Shown: positions 16,166 through 23,482, numbered from the stretch's first letter. The stretch: 36,723 bases of DNA from Bacteroidota bacterium (GCA_963169325.1 CAUJEY010000239.1:1-36723); one strand, 5' to 3'. The notes: generated by a model from the letters alone, not told the origin. Translations and numbers: made by a program.

Positions 16166-16681
16166 ATGAAAAATATTATTTATTTTCTATTATTATTATT
16201 GTTTTTTGCATGCAAGACTATTGAAAAAGACGAAACAATAGTCTTAGGTGTTACTCGCGAACAGGTAGTTGCCATTGCCACCAAGTATGGCATGCAGGAT
16301 AGTATTGCAGAAGGATATGTTTCTCCCCATTTCAGGCCGTTTCCACCGGAAGCTTATCCGGCACTGACGATAGAATTCTGGGAGGGTTATTTTTCCCATT
16401 GGCGCAATTTTTCAGTGAATAATAATGAATATATTCAATTCCGACGGGAAATGATAGAGATTACCAGCGCTGATGATTATTACCGGTTAATTGAAAAATA
16501 TCCCACTGTATATCAATCACGTGTCAATGCTTATGGTGGTATAGAGGCATATAATAAACGCAAAAACGATAAAATAAACAGCAACTTGCATATTTACCTG
16601 GCGAAAGACGGATCGATAGTATTTATTCCTGCCGAGGGAGATGATGGCACTTATCTAGGGAAACGGCTTGATAAAAATTAA
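16166..16681 (+). CDS. Small lipoprotein of unknown function
   Basis: A 171-residue protein with a lipoprotein signal (MKNIIYFLLLLLFFAC, Cys16). The mature part is charged and aromatic (ALTIEFWEGYFSHWRNFSVN, SADDYYRLIEKYPTVYQSRV). A positively charged segment, then a strand-like LHIYLAKDGSIVFIPAEGDD, lie near the end. No family is recognised. Codon use is AT-rich compared with genes on either side of the segment, in keeping with acquired DNA. The gene opens a run of five or six small exported-protein genes on the same strand. Two hairpins (16692-16713 and 16721-16735) follow its stop codon. Confidence 0.7.
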   Translation: MKNIIYFLLLLLFFACKTIEKDETIVLGVTREQVVAIATKYGMQDSIAEGYVSPHFRPFPPEAYPALTIEFWEGYFSHWRNFSVNNNEYIQFRREMIEITSADDYYRLIEKYPTVYQSRVNAYGGIEAYNKRKNDKINSNLHIYLAKDGSIVFIPAEGDDGTYLGKRLDKN

Positions 16682-16691
16682 GAATGGCATC

Positions 16692-16735
16692 ATTCCCAGA
16701 AAATTATGGGAATTAAGAAATTGGGTATTACCCAA
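16692..16735 (+). other. Two short hairpins after the lipoprotein gene
   Basis: ATTCCCA/TGGGAAT (16692-16713, 8-nt loop) and TTGGGT/ACCCAA (16721-16735, 3-nt loop) lie just after the stop codon at 16681. No U-run follows, so they may be processing or stability elements rather than an intrinsic terminator. Confidence 0.4.
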
Positions 16736-16855
16736 GGATAAGGCCCGCCGATGACTTGGCGTGGCAGGTGTAGCTTGTCAGCAAAGTCAAGTTTATTGAT
16801 AAATGTGTTGGTCGTTCTCAAGGCGCCAAAGGATACGCCAATGCAACGGAGATTG

Positions 16856-16949
16856 CCCGGAAAATCCGTAAAAGAGTACGGGCGCGGAAGCCGAAAAGCG
16901 CATAGAGTAGGCAGAAGTATTTCAATTTAGAATCATGAAAAAAGTATTG
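16856..16949 (+). repeat. Leader repeat, copy 1 (94 bp, before the gene at 16935)
   Basis: A 94-bp stretch that ends in the first five codons of the gene. It is almost identical (three differences by eye) to 17450-17543, which precedes the paralogous gene. It contains a small stem, CCGTA/TACGG, and an open frame rich in Arg and Lys (RKIRKRVRARKPKSA then TAG). Confidence 0.9.
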
Positions 16950-17393
16950 ATATTCATTTTGCTCGCGGTGATGGTACTGCCTGTTATCCCGGTGCGCGCC
17001 AGTTCAGTGCCGGTACCTTGTGAGGAAGAGATAAGGGCTACAGTAAATGTTACTGTAGTTTTTGGAAGGCTAAAGAAAGGCTGTGGCGGTTATGGTATTT
17101 GTCAGATTTTCGTTGAATGGGGTATGACTTCCGGTTCAGGCAATAACCCAAGCGCTGCGGAAGGCAGTGCTTGGATTGAAAATGGAAAATTGAAAATGAA
17201 TTTTAAACGCTCTTCTATAGAATCAAATACTTTTCAGACCTATTTTGGAGAGAATATAATAAAAATGGAAGAAGATTTTGTTTTACCTGCCGAAGTTGCT
17301 ACGGCGCTGGGCATTGATTCGTACACTATAAAATCGGGAAATTATACTATCGGACAAAGTCCGGACAGCAATATTTTGCCTGTATCTTTTTAA
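16935..17393 (+). CDS. Small exported protein with C-x3-GIC motif, copy A
   Basis: A 152-residue protein with a signal peptide (MKKVLIFILLAVMVLPVIPV, cut near VRA-S). The mature part has VNVTVVFGRLKKGCGGYGIC (Cys pair in CGGYGIC), then a variable middle. A conserved C-terminal block follows: IESNTFQTYFGENIIKMEED, then LPAEVATALGI, SYTIKSGNYTIGQSPDSN and ILPVSF. It is the tandem paralogue of the protein at 17529; the last ~43 residues are about three-quarters identical by eye. Similar small proteins of unknown role occur in Bacteroidota; I know no assigned function. The paired cysteines and the TlpA-type gene 1.5 kb downstream suggest a redox-sensitive exported protein. Confidence 0.8.
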   Translation: MKKVLIFILLAVMVLPVIPVRASSVPVPCEEEIRATVNVTVVFGRLKKGCGGYGICQIFVEWGMTSGSGNNPSAAEGSAWIENGKLKMNFKRSSIESNTFQTYFGENIIKMEEDFVLPAEVATALGIDSYTIKSGNYTIGQSPDSNILPVSF

Positions 17394-17449
17394 GCGATAT
17401 ATGATTGGCTGTCAGGTAGTTATTCTAAAACTTCCAACAACGGAATATA

Positions 17450-17543
17450 CCCGGAAAATCCGTAAAAGAGTACGGGCGCGGAAGCTGAAAAGCGAATAGA
17501 GTAGGCAGAAGTATTTCAATTTAGAATCATGAAAAAAGTATTA
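17450..17543 (+). repeat. Leader repeat, copy 2 (94 bp, before the gene at 17529)
   Basis: The second copy of the 94-bp leader at 16856-16949, with three visible substitutions. Two of them change the short Arg/Lys-rich frame (P to L, A to E). The same TAG ends that frame in both copies. The identity stops within the first codons of the signal peptide. Confidence 0.9.
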
Positions 17544-17984
17544 ATTTTACTGGTATGTATTATTTCAGGTGCAGCCATCGCTCCAGCGAAAACAGTAGTT
17601 CCTGTTAAGCCTCAAGGGGCTTCCATTGGACCAAAAATTACTATTGAGATTGAAATTGGGCGGAGAAAGAGGGACTGCAAGGGGCTCGGTATCTGCAAGA
17701 TTTCGATTGATGGAAAGGTAACCAACTGGGAAAATGAGCCCTCAAGGGCTCGCGCAGTCGCTTGGATGGAAGGGGGAAAACTTAGAGTAGAATTTGATAA
17801 AAATACGATTGAATCCGGTACATTTCAAACCTTTTTTGCCGGCGATTACTTCAAAATGGAAGAAGAATTTGATTTGCCCGCAGAGGTCGCGTCGGCGCTT
17901 GGTATTAGTTCTTATACAATCAAAACTGGAAATTATCCTTTTGGGCAGAGTTCCGAAGGAAATATTTTGCCGGTAACATTCTAA
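17529..17984 (+). CDS. Small exported protein with C-x3-GIC motif, copy B
   Basis: A 151-residue paralogue of the preceding gene. The signal peptide MKKVLILLVCIISGAAIAPA is cut near PAK. The motif is IEIGRRKRDCKGLGIC (CKGLGIC), followed by a KISIDGKV strand and the shared C-terminal block: IESGTFQTFFAGDYFKMEEE, LPAEVASALGI, SYTIKTGNYPFGQSSEGN and ILPVTF. N-terminal halves have diverged far more than the leaders in front of them. The Cys-x5-Cys spacing and flanking basic residues are kept in both copies. Function unknown. A hairpin with a 13-bp stem follows the stop codon. Confidence 0.8.
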   Translation: MKKVLILLVCIISGAAIAPAKTVVPVKPQGASIGPKITIEIEIGRRKRDCKGLGICKISIDGKVTNWENEPSRARAVAWMEGGKLRVEFDKNTIESGTFQTFFAGDYFKMEEEFDLPAEVASALGISSYTIKTGNYPFGQSSEGNILPVTF

Positions 17985-17990
17985 ATAATC

Positions 17991-18028
17991 TGCCGGCGGG
18001 CATAAGCACATGGCAATGCCCGCCGGCA
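17991..18028. terminator. Strong 13-bp stem-loop after copy B
   Basis: TGCCGGCGGGCAT (17991-18003) pairs perfectly with ATGCCCGCCGGCA (18016-18028) around a 12-nt loop, 7 bp after the stop codon. An A-rich stretch rather than a U-run follows, so on the + strand it may attenuate or stabilise rather than terminate. The next gene starts at 18045. Confidence 0.55.
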
Positions 18029-18044
18029 ACTAAAAAAGTGAAAA

Positions 18045-18656
18045 ATGAAATCTATTGTTTTTTGTTTTACGTTTCTGTTTTTAGCGCAAGGATGTACCAG
18101 GCTAATTATAATGAAAGAAGGTATTAAACAACCTGCCTTGGAAGACTACAACAGCCTCAGCAATTTTCTATTAAAAATAGAGGTTGATACATCTGAATTG
18201 CTGTGTTTTAAAGATACGATAGCCCTGAATAAATTTTTCAAAATGAATATTGGTATGCCCGAATCTCGATTTTTTAACAGTGAAAAAAAACTGGTGGATT
18301 ACCGGGAGTCGCCAAAAGATTGTAACGGGCAAGTATCGGTATTCCTCGAAAAAGCGGAGATGGTAAACCAAAAAACGCCGGTATCGGATGAATTTCTGGA
18401 AAAATATTTAAAAGACTTGGTCTATGTAAAAGACCAGCAACCATTTGCGATTGGTCAAGAAAAAAATGATCTTTATTTGGTTATGTATTGGGCAAAATAT
18501 CTGGGAAAGATAAATAAGCGCAAGGTCTTCGAATGGCTGAATCTTGTAGAAGATGCACGAAAACGGGGACTGAAAATCCGGGTGCTAAAAATAAATGCAG
18601 ATTACCAGCAGTTCTGGGGCCTCAAAAAAAATGATTTACCGCAATTTGTCTATTGA
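18045..18656 (+). CDS. Lipoprotein, possible degenerate thioredoxin-like fold
   Basis: A 203-residue lipoprotein (signal FCFTFLFLAQGC, Cys ~17). The C-terminal part reads DLYLVMYWAKYLGKINKRKV, then FEWLNLVEDARKRGLKIRVL and KINADYQQFWGL. This strand-W-helix-strand order is like the start of TlpA/AhpC domains (compare FWATWCGPC), but YLGKI replaces the CxxC, so it would be redox-inactive. This resemblance is my inference and needs structure prediction. Base composition is AT-rich. It lies 27 bp before the next, frameshifted gene and shares the strand with the TlpA-type gene downstream, so these may form one operon. Confidence 0.7.
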   Translation: MKSIVFCFTFLFLAQGCTRLIIMKEGIKQPALEDYNSLSNFLLKIEVDTSELLCFKDTIALNKFFKMNIGMPESRFFNSEKKLVDYRESPKDCNGQVSVFLEKAEMVNQKTPVSDEFLEKYLKDLVYVKDQQPFAIGQEKNDLYLVMYWAKYLGKINKRKVFEWLNLVEDARKRGLKIRVLKINADYQQFWGLKKNDLPQFVY

Positions 18657-18683
18657 AAGAATAAGACATAAAACGAACAAAAT

Positions 18684-18883
18684 ATGAAAATTATATTGTT
18701 TTTATTGGCAATCATAGGGCTTGCTTCCTGTATCCAAGTCCGCGTAAGCGAAGCCGCGCCCGTACCCTTACAGGAGACGACGCTCAAAAACTATCCACCT
18801 TCAATATCGATAATGCAGGCAAAGACATACCCGTTTCTAAACCGGAAGACATCGGCTTTCAGGAAGTAAACACCGTCAGATAG
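18684..18883 (+). pseudogene. Small lipoprotein gene, apparently frameshifted
   Basis: The reading frame from the ATG at 18684 gives a clear lipoprotein signal (FLLAIIGLASC, Cys16) and then VRVSEAAPV. It then turns into an unlikely tail (YPPSISIMQAKTYPFLNRKT) that stops at 18869. From about 18752 the -1 frame reads LTGDDAQKLSTFNIDNAGKD, then IPVSKPEDIGFQEVNTVR, and stops at 18881-18883, 26 bp before the next ATG. The latter looks far more protein-like. I infer a single-base deletion (or 2-base insertion) around 18750-18785. It is either a genuine pseudogene or a sequencing error. The rejoined product would be about 66 residues. Confidence 0.6.
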
Positions 18884-18909
18884 TTAACCCTTACCCTTAA
18901 TCAAGCGCA

Positions 18910-19467
18910 ATGAAGCCCGTCGTTATTTTATTTGCCGCCGTTCTGCTCTGCGCGCCCTTGTCGGATCATGCACAGGCGGCAGTCAAAGGAGATGGCGACA
19001 GGGCGGCCGGAGTAAGCAGCAATACAGAAAATCTCCTCCGTATCGGCTCAAGAGCGCCTGAGATTACGCTTGAAAGCCTTCTGGAGGATACGATGCGTCT
19101 TTCGCAAGTCAAATCAAATCTGCTGTTGCTGGATTTTTGGACTTCACATTGCAATACCTGTCAGGTTGAATACCAGTCTACCCTGCTTCCACTGTATTAC
19201 AAATACTATCACCAGGGATTTCAGGTTTTCGCCGTCTCCTTTGATACCGACGCAGCAAGATGGTTGCAAGCAATTGAAGAAAACAAATACACATGGATAC
19301 AAGTCGCCGATTTCGGGGGGATTAGTGGCTCGGCAATAGCCCGGCGTTATCAAATTGAAGCTGTTCCGACCAATTATCTGCTGGATGAAAATGGCTTCAT
19401 TCTCGCTAAAAACCTGCGTGGAAAACAACTGGAATCTTTTGTAGAACAATATTTGGAAGCAAAATAA
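18910..19467 (+). CDS. TlpA-family thiol-disulfide protein
   Basis: A 185-residue exported protein. The signal peptide (VVILFAAVLLCAPLSDHAQA) is followed by IGSRAPEITLESLLED, the active-site block LLLLDFWTSHCNTCQVEYQS (CNTC), FQVFAVSFDTDAARWLQAIE and the cis-Pro loop IEAVPTNYLLDENGFILAKN. It is a complete thioredoxin-fold domain with both catalytic cysteines. The dipeptide between them (NT) is unusual compared with GP. Its likely job is reduction or shuffling of disulfides in the periplasm. It lies in a run with two Cys-motif exported proteins and a possible Cys-less relative, so these may be its clients. The next gene starts 21 bp after its stop. Confidence 0.88.
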   Translation: MKPVVILFAAVLLCAPLSDHAQAAVKGDGDRAAGVSSNTENLLRIGSRAPEITLESLLEDTMRLSQVKSNLLLLDFWTSHCNTCQVEYQSTLLPLYYKYYHQGFQVFAVSFDTDAARWLQAIEENKYTWIQVADFGGISGSAIARRYQIEAVPTNYLLDENGFILAKNLRGKQLESFVEQYLEAK

Positions 19468-19488
19468 TACCCGCTAAAATACTCGACC

Positions 19489-20661
19489 ATGGCATCCCGG
19501 CATCCGCCAATCCGGCGGGCAGGAACAATCGCAACAATGCTGCTTCTGCCCTTTTTTCTGCACACGGCGGAAGTTGTGCCGGATTCTAACGCCGTACTCG
19601 AATCTTGGTTACGCGCAACTGCTACGGAGTTTGACGAACTGAATCACAGTTATTTTGAAAATTGCCGGCAGGTCTTATCACGCCTGCAATCAATAGATAA
19701 AATGCTGGATACCCCCGAAGCCCGCTCCCCTGCATACGGCTACCCTTTATTATTGGAAAAGATTCAACTGGAAGAAAAAATCCGCCGGTTCGGCGCCGAA
19801 ACGGAAATGAAACTACTGCGCCTGCGCTATCGTAAAAGTATTGAAATGCTTAAATTGCTCTATGAGAAAATCCTGAGTATGGATCACCATTTCACCGGCC
19901 TGCGTACCAGCCAACAAGTCGCTCGAATCAGCAATCCCCACGAATACCCCGCCTTCAAAGAAGTGAAAACGCTCTTGCAGGATCGTATGAAAAAAAAGTA
20001 CGCTTTTGCCCTACCCGCTTTGATGGAAGGAAATCCCTATTTGTCAGCTGTTTTTTCGATCGTAAGCTTAACCCTGAGCGGAAATGAAACCAAACTGAAC
20101 AAGGAACAGCTCGACCAAATATCCTGTATTCTCGATTTTACCGTCCGGATGCACCAGGAACTAAGTGTCATTTATTACGAAACCGAATACCTGCGCGACG
20201 GCAATCTGACCCTAAAGGCTGCTTGCGAAAATCTGTTTGCCGAATGTGCGCGACAGGTCGGATACACTATTCCACTAACCGTCTGCCGCGAAAGCGACGA
20301 CTGGGAACGTCTCTACGCCCTGCTCGATAACTATGTGAATACCGCCGCAGGTACAAACACCCCCGACCACATCCTCCAGCAAAAAGCCAGGGCCAATCTT
20401 CAGTTTTCCGTGGACCGCGTGGTGCATTTTATAGAAAAATACTGCGCTTTTGTTGCCCAGGGTAATGAATATTACAAAAAATTTGACAAGATCGTTGGAA
20501 ACTACGCCAACGAAAAAACCTGTGCGGAAACTCTGCCCGAAACCTTCCGCCAATTAAAAACGGACATCGGCACTACCCTGGAAAAATTCAACAGCGCTTA
20601 TGACCTGCCGGAAATCCAGGGCTCCCGGTTGAAAGACTTGCTTTATGGTATTGGGGATTGA
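19489..20661 (+). CDS. Exported helical protein of unknown function
   Basis: A 390-residue protein starting 21 bp after the TlpA-type gene. A basic N-terminus (MASRHPPIRRAGTIAT) leads into a hydrophobic stretch (MLLLPFFLHTAEVV), consistent with a signal peptide. The rest is almost wholly alpha-helical with long charged helices (LLLEKIQLEEKIRRFGAETE, KLLRLRYRKSIEMLKLLYEK) and several cysteines (NCRQ, SCILD, ACENLFAEC, VCRE, KYCAF, TCAET). No domain is recognised. Short spacing to the upstream gene points to co-transcription, and the many Cys residues fit a partner of a thiol oxidoreductase. Its stop codon TGA runs straight into a CGTCATT repeat. Confidence 0.75.
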   Translation: MASRHPPIRRAGTIATMLLLPFFLHTAEVVPDSNAVLESWLRATATEFDELNHSYFENCRQVLSRLQSIDKMLDTPEARSPAYGYPLLLEKIQLEEKIRRFGAETEMKLLRLRYRKSIEMLKLLYEKILSMDHHFTGLRTSQQVARISNPHEYPAFKEVKTLLQDRMKKKYAFALPALMEGNPYLSAVFSIVSLTLSGNETKLNKEQLDQISCILDFTVRMHQELSVIYYETEYLRDGNLTLKAACENLFAECARQVGYTIPLTVCRESDDWERLYALLDNYVNTAAGTNTPDHILQQKARANLQFSVDRVVHFIEKYCAFVAQGNEYYKKFDKIVGNYANEKTCAETLPETFRQLKTDIGTTLEKFNSAYDLPEIQGSRLKDLLYGIGD

Positions 20662-20718
20662 TGGGTATTGGGTCATTGATCGTCATTCATCATTAATCGT
20701 CATTGGGTCATTGATCGT
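20656..20718. repeat. CGTCATT repeat cluster
   Basis: Degenerate units (GGGTCATTGATCGTCATT, CATCATTAATCGTCATT, GGGTCATTGATCGTTA) start at the stop codon of the preceding gene. The unit is the same as at 9.7, 12.5 and 13.2 kb. No inverted arm is visible here. Confidence 0.8.
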
Positions 20719-20739
20719 TACGGAAAGACCTGATTGCAT

Positions 20740-20768
20740 TTTGCCAACAGCAAATTTCCTTACCTTTG
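20740..20768 (+). promoter_or_regulatory. Bacteroidota promoter TTTG-N17-TACCTTTG
   Basis: TTTG (20740-20743) and a perfect TAnnTTTG box, TACCTTTG (20761-20768), are 17 bp apart. Transcription would begin near 20775, about 35 bp before the ATG at 20811. This shows that the possible upstream start at 20766 lies inside the promoter and is not used. Confidence 0.6.
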
Positions 20769-20810
20769 GGCTATCCACCGCACCGCACAACGGATGCCGG
20801 ATACCAAAAC

Positions 20811-21812
20811 ATGAAAGTCGTTATCCCAGTTGCCGGGGCCGGCACGCGCCTCCGCCCCCATACGTACACCCAGCCGAAGCCGCTCATGCCGGTGGCGGGC
20901 AAACCCATCATCTGCTTTATCATCGACAAATTAGCCGAAGCCGGCCTGACCGACTTTGTATTTGTCATCGGTTATCTCGGTGAAAAAGTGCGCGATTTTA
21001 TCGAACAGCGCTACCCACACCTGCAAACGGAATTCGTGTACCAGGAACACCGCGAAGGCTCCGGGCACGCTGTTTGGACGGCCCATGAAGCCATCGAAGA
21101 CGAAGACGAAGTCTTCATCGCCTTCGGCGACACCATCTTCGACGCCGACCTCAAGCAAATGATCGACTGCGAACACTCCTGCATCGGCGTCAAAAAGGTC
21201 GGCGACCCGCGCGAATTCGGTGTAGCCGAATTCGATGAACATGGTGTAGTTTCCAAGATGGTGGAAAAACCGCGTATTCCCAAGTCGAACATGGCCATCG
21301 TCGGCTTGTATAAAGTAAAAGAAGTGCGCGCCCTGATCCGGGCCGTCGAGCACCTGATGCAAAAAAACCAGCGTACCGTCGGCGAAATACAGCTCACCGA
21401 TGCTTTGCAATATATGCTGGAACAAGGCGTCCGTTTTCAGGCATTACCGGTCAATAACTGGTTCGACTGCGGACGCAAAGAAGTGCTGCTCGAAACCAAT
21501 GCCATGTTACTCAGTCAGCGCGGCTACGCCACCGACGAATTCAGTCTGCCCAATTTTGAAAATACGATCATCATTCACCCCGTGGCTATCGGCCAAAACT
21601 GCCAGATCGCCAACAGTATCATCGGTCCGCATGTAACCATCGGGCAAAATGTCAATATCAGCTACTCTATCGTCAAAGACAGCATTATAGGCAATTTTGC
21701 TTCCCTTGACGACGTCGTGCTCAAACGCTCCGTTATCGGCAGCGACGCCACCATAAAAGGCATGAACCTGAGCCTGAATATCGGCGACAACACCGAGATT
21801 GATTTTGATTAA
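20811..21812 (+). CDS. Sugar-1-phosphate nucleotidyltransferase with hexapeptide C-terminus
   Basis: A 333-residue enzyme of the RmlA/GlmU-type nucleotidyltransferase family. The N-terminal signature is MKVVIPVAGAGTRLRPHTYT, then QPKPLMPVAGKPII. Further blocks are the GSGHAVWTAHEAI segment, IAFGDTIFDADL with metal-binding Asp, GVAEFDEHGVVSKMVEKP, and NWFDCGRKEVLLETNAMLL. The C-terminus holds left-handed-beta-helix repeats (IAIGQNCQIANSIIGPHVTI-like, IIGNFASLDDVVLKRSVIG). It would join an NTP to a sugar-1-phosphate, most likely dTTP or UTP with glucose-1-phosphate, for surface-polysaccharide synthesis. The exact sugar is not readable. It stands alone, with its own promoter. Confidence 0.9.
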   Translation: MKVVIPVAGAGTRLRPHTYTQPKPLMPVAGKPIICFIIDKLAEAGLTDFVFVIGYLGEKVRDFIEQRYPHLQTEFVYQEHREGSGHAVWTAHEAIEDEDEVFIAFGDTIFDADLKQMIDCEHSCIGVKKVGDPREFGVAEFDEHGVVSKMVEKPRIPKSNMAIVGLYKVKEVRALIRAVEHLMQKNQRTVGEIQLTDALQYMLEQGVRFQALPVNNWFDCGRKEVLLETNAMLLSQRGYATDEFSLPNFENTIIIHPVAIGQNCQIANSIIGPHVTIGQNVNISYSIVKDSIIGNFASLDDVVLKRSVIGSDATIKGMNLSLNIGDNTEIDFD

Positions 21813-21856
21813 GAGATCACATTAGTGCAGGTAAAGAAAGGCAACTTACCGCAAGT

Positions 21857-23440
21857 CTATCGTCGAACAAATTTCCTGGTAATCACGCCTGCCGCCCCTG
21901 CCTGCACCTGTACCAAATACACTCCGGGCGGCATATCTTCTACTGTCGTATTTTCCCGGTAAATGCCCGGCGCGACATCCCGTCGCAAGGCGAAAATTTT
22001 CAACGTCCGGCCGTTTATATCCGTAATACTGGCCTGAATATCGGCGGTTTGTTTCAATTCATATTCAACGGACAATTGCGCGACGGCCGGATTCGGAAAT
22101 ACCTCAAGGCTGGTCAAATGACCGTTTTGGAATATTTGCGGCGCAGCCGTGGTGAGCAGGGTACTATCCAGCATGATATTTTCATCGCCGTTCTGGTATG
22201 CCATGTAGAGGAAATACACCAGCATCATTTCGTCGGTGGTTGCTTCGCCCAACGAGACATTTTTAGGCGGGTTAGACGGGTTGTTCGGGTTGTTGGACGT
22301 GTTGTTGTAAGTGGCCAACGCGTGCAATTTGGTGCCCGCTGGGATTTTTTGCACTTTTTGAAAGGTGTAACTCCCTTGCCAGTGAAAATCCCAATCCGGA
22401 ATACGGATAAACGGAATCGTGTCGCCTGCAGTGGTAACCCCGAAACTTTCTATACTCTTCCCGATCAGGTGCATGTGTGGCGCCACGGCGATCAGCGATC
22501 CGCTGATGGGCGAAGTGAAGGTTGCGTGAAACGTTTTTACCATATTGGCCGGAATAAACAAGGGGCCGTTTTGCAAGGAAGGCGCCACATGGTTGAGCAA
22601 AGGGGCCATGGTTACTTCCCGGATACCCTGGTTGGTGGGCGTGAAAAAAAGGTTGACCGTGGACACTTCGCTCATGCCCAGGGCGGCGGCCGGAAAATGA
22701 ACCTGTAGCACCAGGTCGGCGCCGGCATTCAGTTTGATTCCCATAAACGGCGGCAACAACCGGGGCCGGGAACCCGGTACCCAGGCGCCGACCAAACGCG
22801 CGTTTTGTACTCCTATGCCCCCAAAGCTGACATAACCGGCTTCCGGTGTTTGCGCGTCGAGCGCTTTGGCCTGGCCGCTCACGTCTTCGAAAACCAAAAC
22901 GTGATGCACCGCCTGATGGTTGCCGGGGATGACCTCCAGGCCGCGCAAAAAAGCCGTTTGCGCAAGTCCGGCCGGGATAACGAAACAACGGTATTCGTCC
23001 TGAAACGACGTCATCGTGTGCGGCGGGGTGTGCAATACCAGGTCGGGCATGCCGATTTCGGAGCCGGTAGGGAATACCGGATCAGGGGGCGCCTGACCAA
23101 TGTCTCCGGGTAATGCGCCGTCTTCCACCCAGGTTTGGATGGTCTGGATTTCGGTGTCGGTCAGCACGGTTTCACCGGCAAAATGGCGATAAGAAGGATC
23201 GGCCTTCCAGGGCGGCATTTGCCGGGTTTCGGTCATGTACCGAATAGAATTTTTGAACAAAAAGGCATTGTCGTAGCCCACCAGCGAAAAGTGCCCGATG
23301 CCGCCGTCGCGGTGGCATTTTATGCAGTTTTCGTAGAGGATCGGGGCAATGTCGTTGGCCCAGTTAACGGATTGGGCAAACAAACCAGTGGGCAAACCGG
23401 CTGCTATCAGGCAGGTAAACAGGTGTTTGGACTTGAACAT
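21857..23440 (-). CDS. T9SS-exported heme- and copper-monooxygenase-like protein
   Basis: A 527-residue secreted protein. It starts with a signal peptide (LIAAGLPTGLFAQ) and a c-type heme site, CIKCH at 39-43 (LYENCIKCHRDGGIGHFSLV). A region like the copper type II, ascorbate-dependent monooxygenases follows, with likely Cu ligands in AVHHVLVFED (HH) and AVAPHMHLIG (HxH) and a strand NLFFTPTNQGIREVTM. The last ~80 residues are a T9SS type A sorting domain (LEVFPNPAVAQLSVEYELKQ, then PPGVYLVQVQAG and RKFVRR). It is therefore routed through the type IX system to the surface or outside. Relatives oxidise organic substrates or peptide amides; the substrate is unknown here. Confidence 0.85.
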   Translation of the reverse strand: MFKSKHLFTCLIAAGLPTGLFAQSVNWANDIAPILYENCIKCHRDGGIGHFSLVGYDNAFLFKNSIRYMTETRQMPPWKADPSYRHFAGETVLTDTEIQTIQTWVEDGALPGDIGQAPPDPVFPTGSEIGMPDLVLHTPPHTMTSFQDEYRCFVIPAGLAQTAFLRGLEVIPGNHQAVHHVLVFEDVSGQAKALDAQTPEAGYVSFGGIGVQNARLVGAWVPGSRPRLLPPFMGIKLNAGADLVLQVHFPAAALGMSEVSTVNLFFTPTNQGIREVTMAPLLNHVAPSLQNGPLFIPANMVKTFHATFTSPISGSLIAVAPHMHLIGKSIESFGVTTAGDTIPFIRIPDWDFHWQGSYTFQKVQKIPAGTKLHALATYNNTSNNPNNPSNPPKNVSLGEATTDEMMLVYFLYMAYQNGDENIMLDSTLLTTAAPQIFQNGHLTSLEVFPNPAVAQLSVEYELKQTADIQASITDINGRTLKIFALRRDVAPGIYRENTTVEDMPPGVYLVQVQAGAAGVITRKFVRR

Positions 23441-23482
23441 TATGACAGGTAGTTTCTTTTGACAGACAAGGTACTCTCCGGA

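Noticed and set aside
16738-16934. Possible remnant of a transposase or basic DNA-binding protein before the first C-x3-GIC gene
   Set aside because: One frame reads AKGYANATEIARKIRKRVRA to a stop, but it is too short, and I recognise no family; only the repeated 94 bp was kept as a feature.
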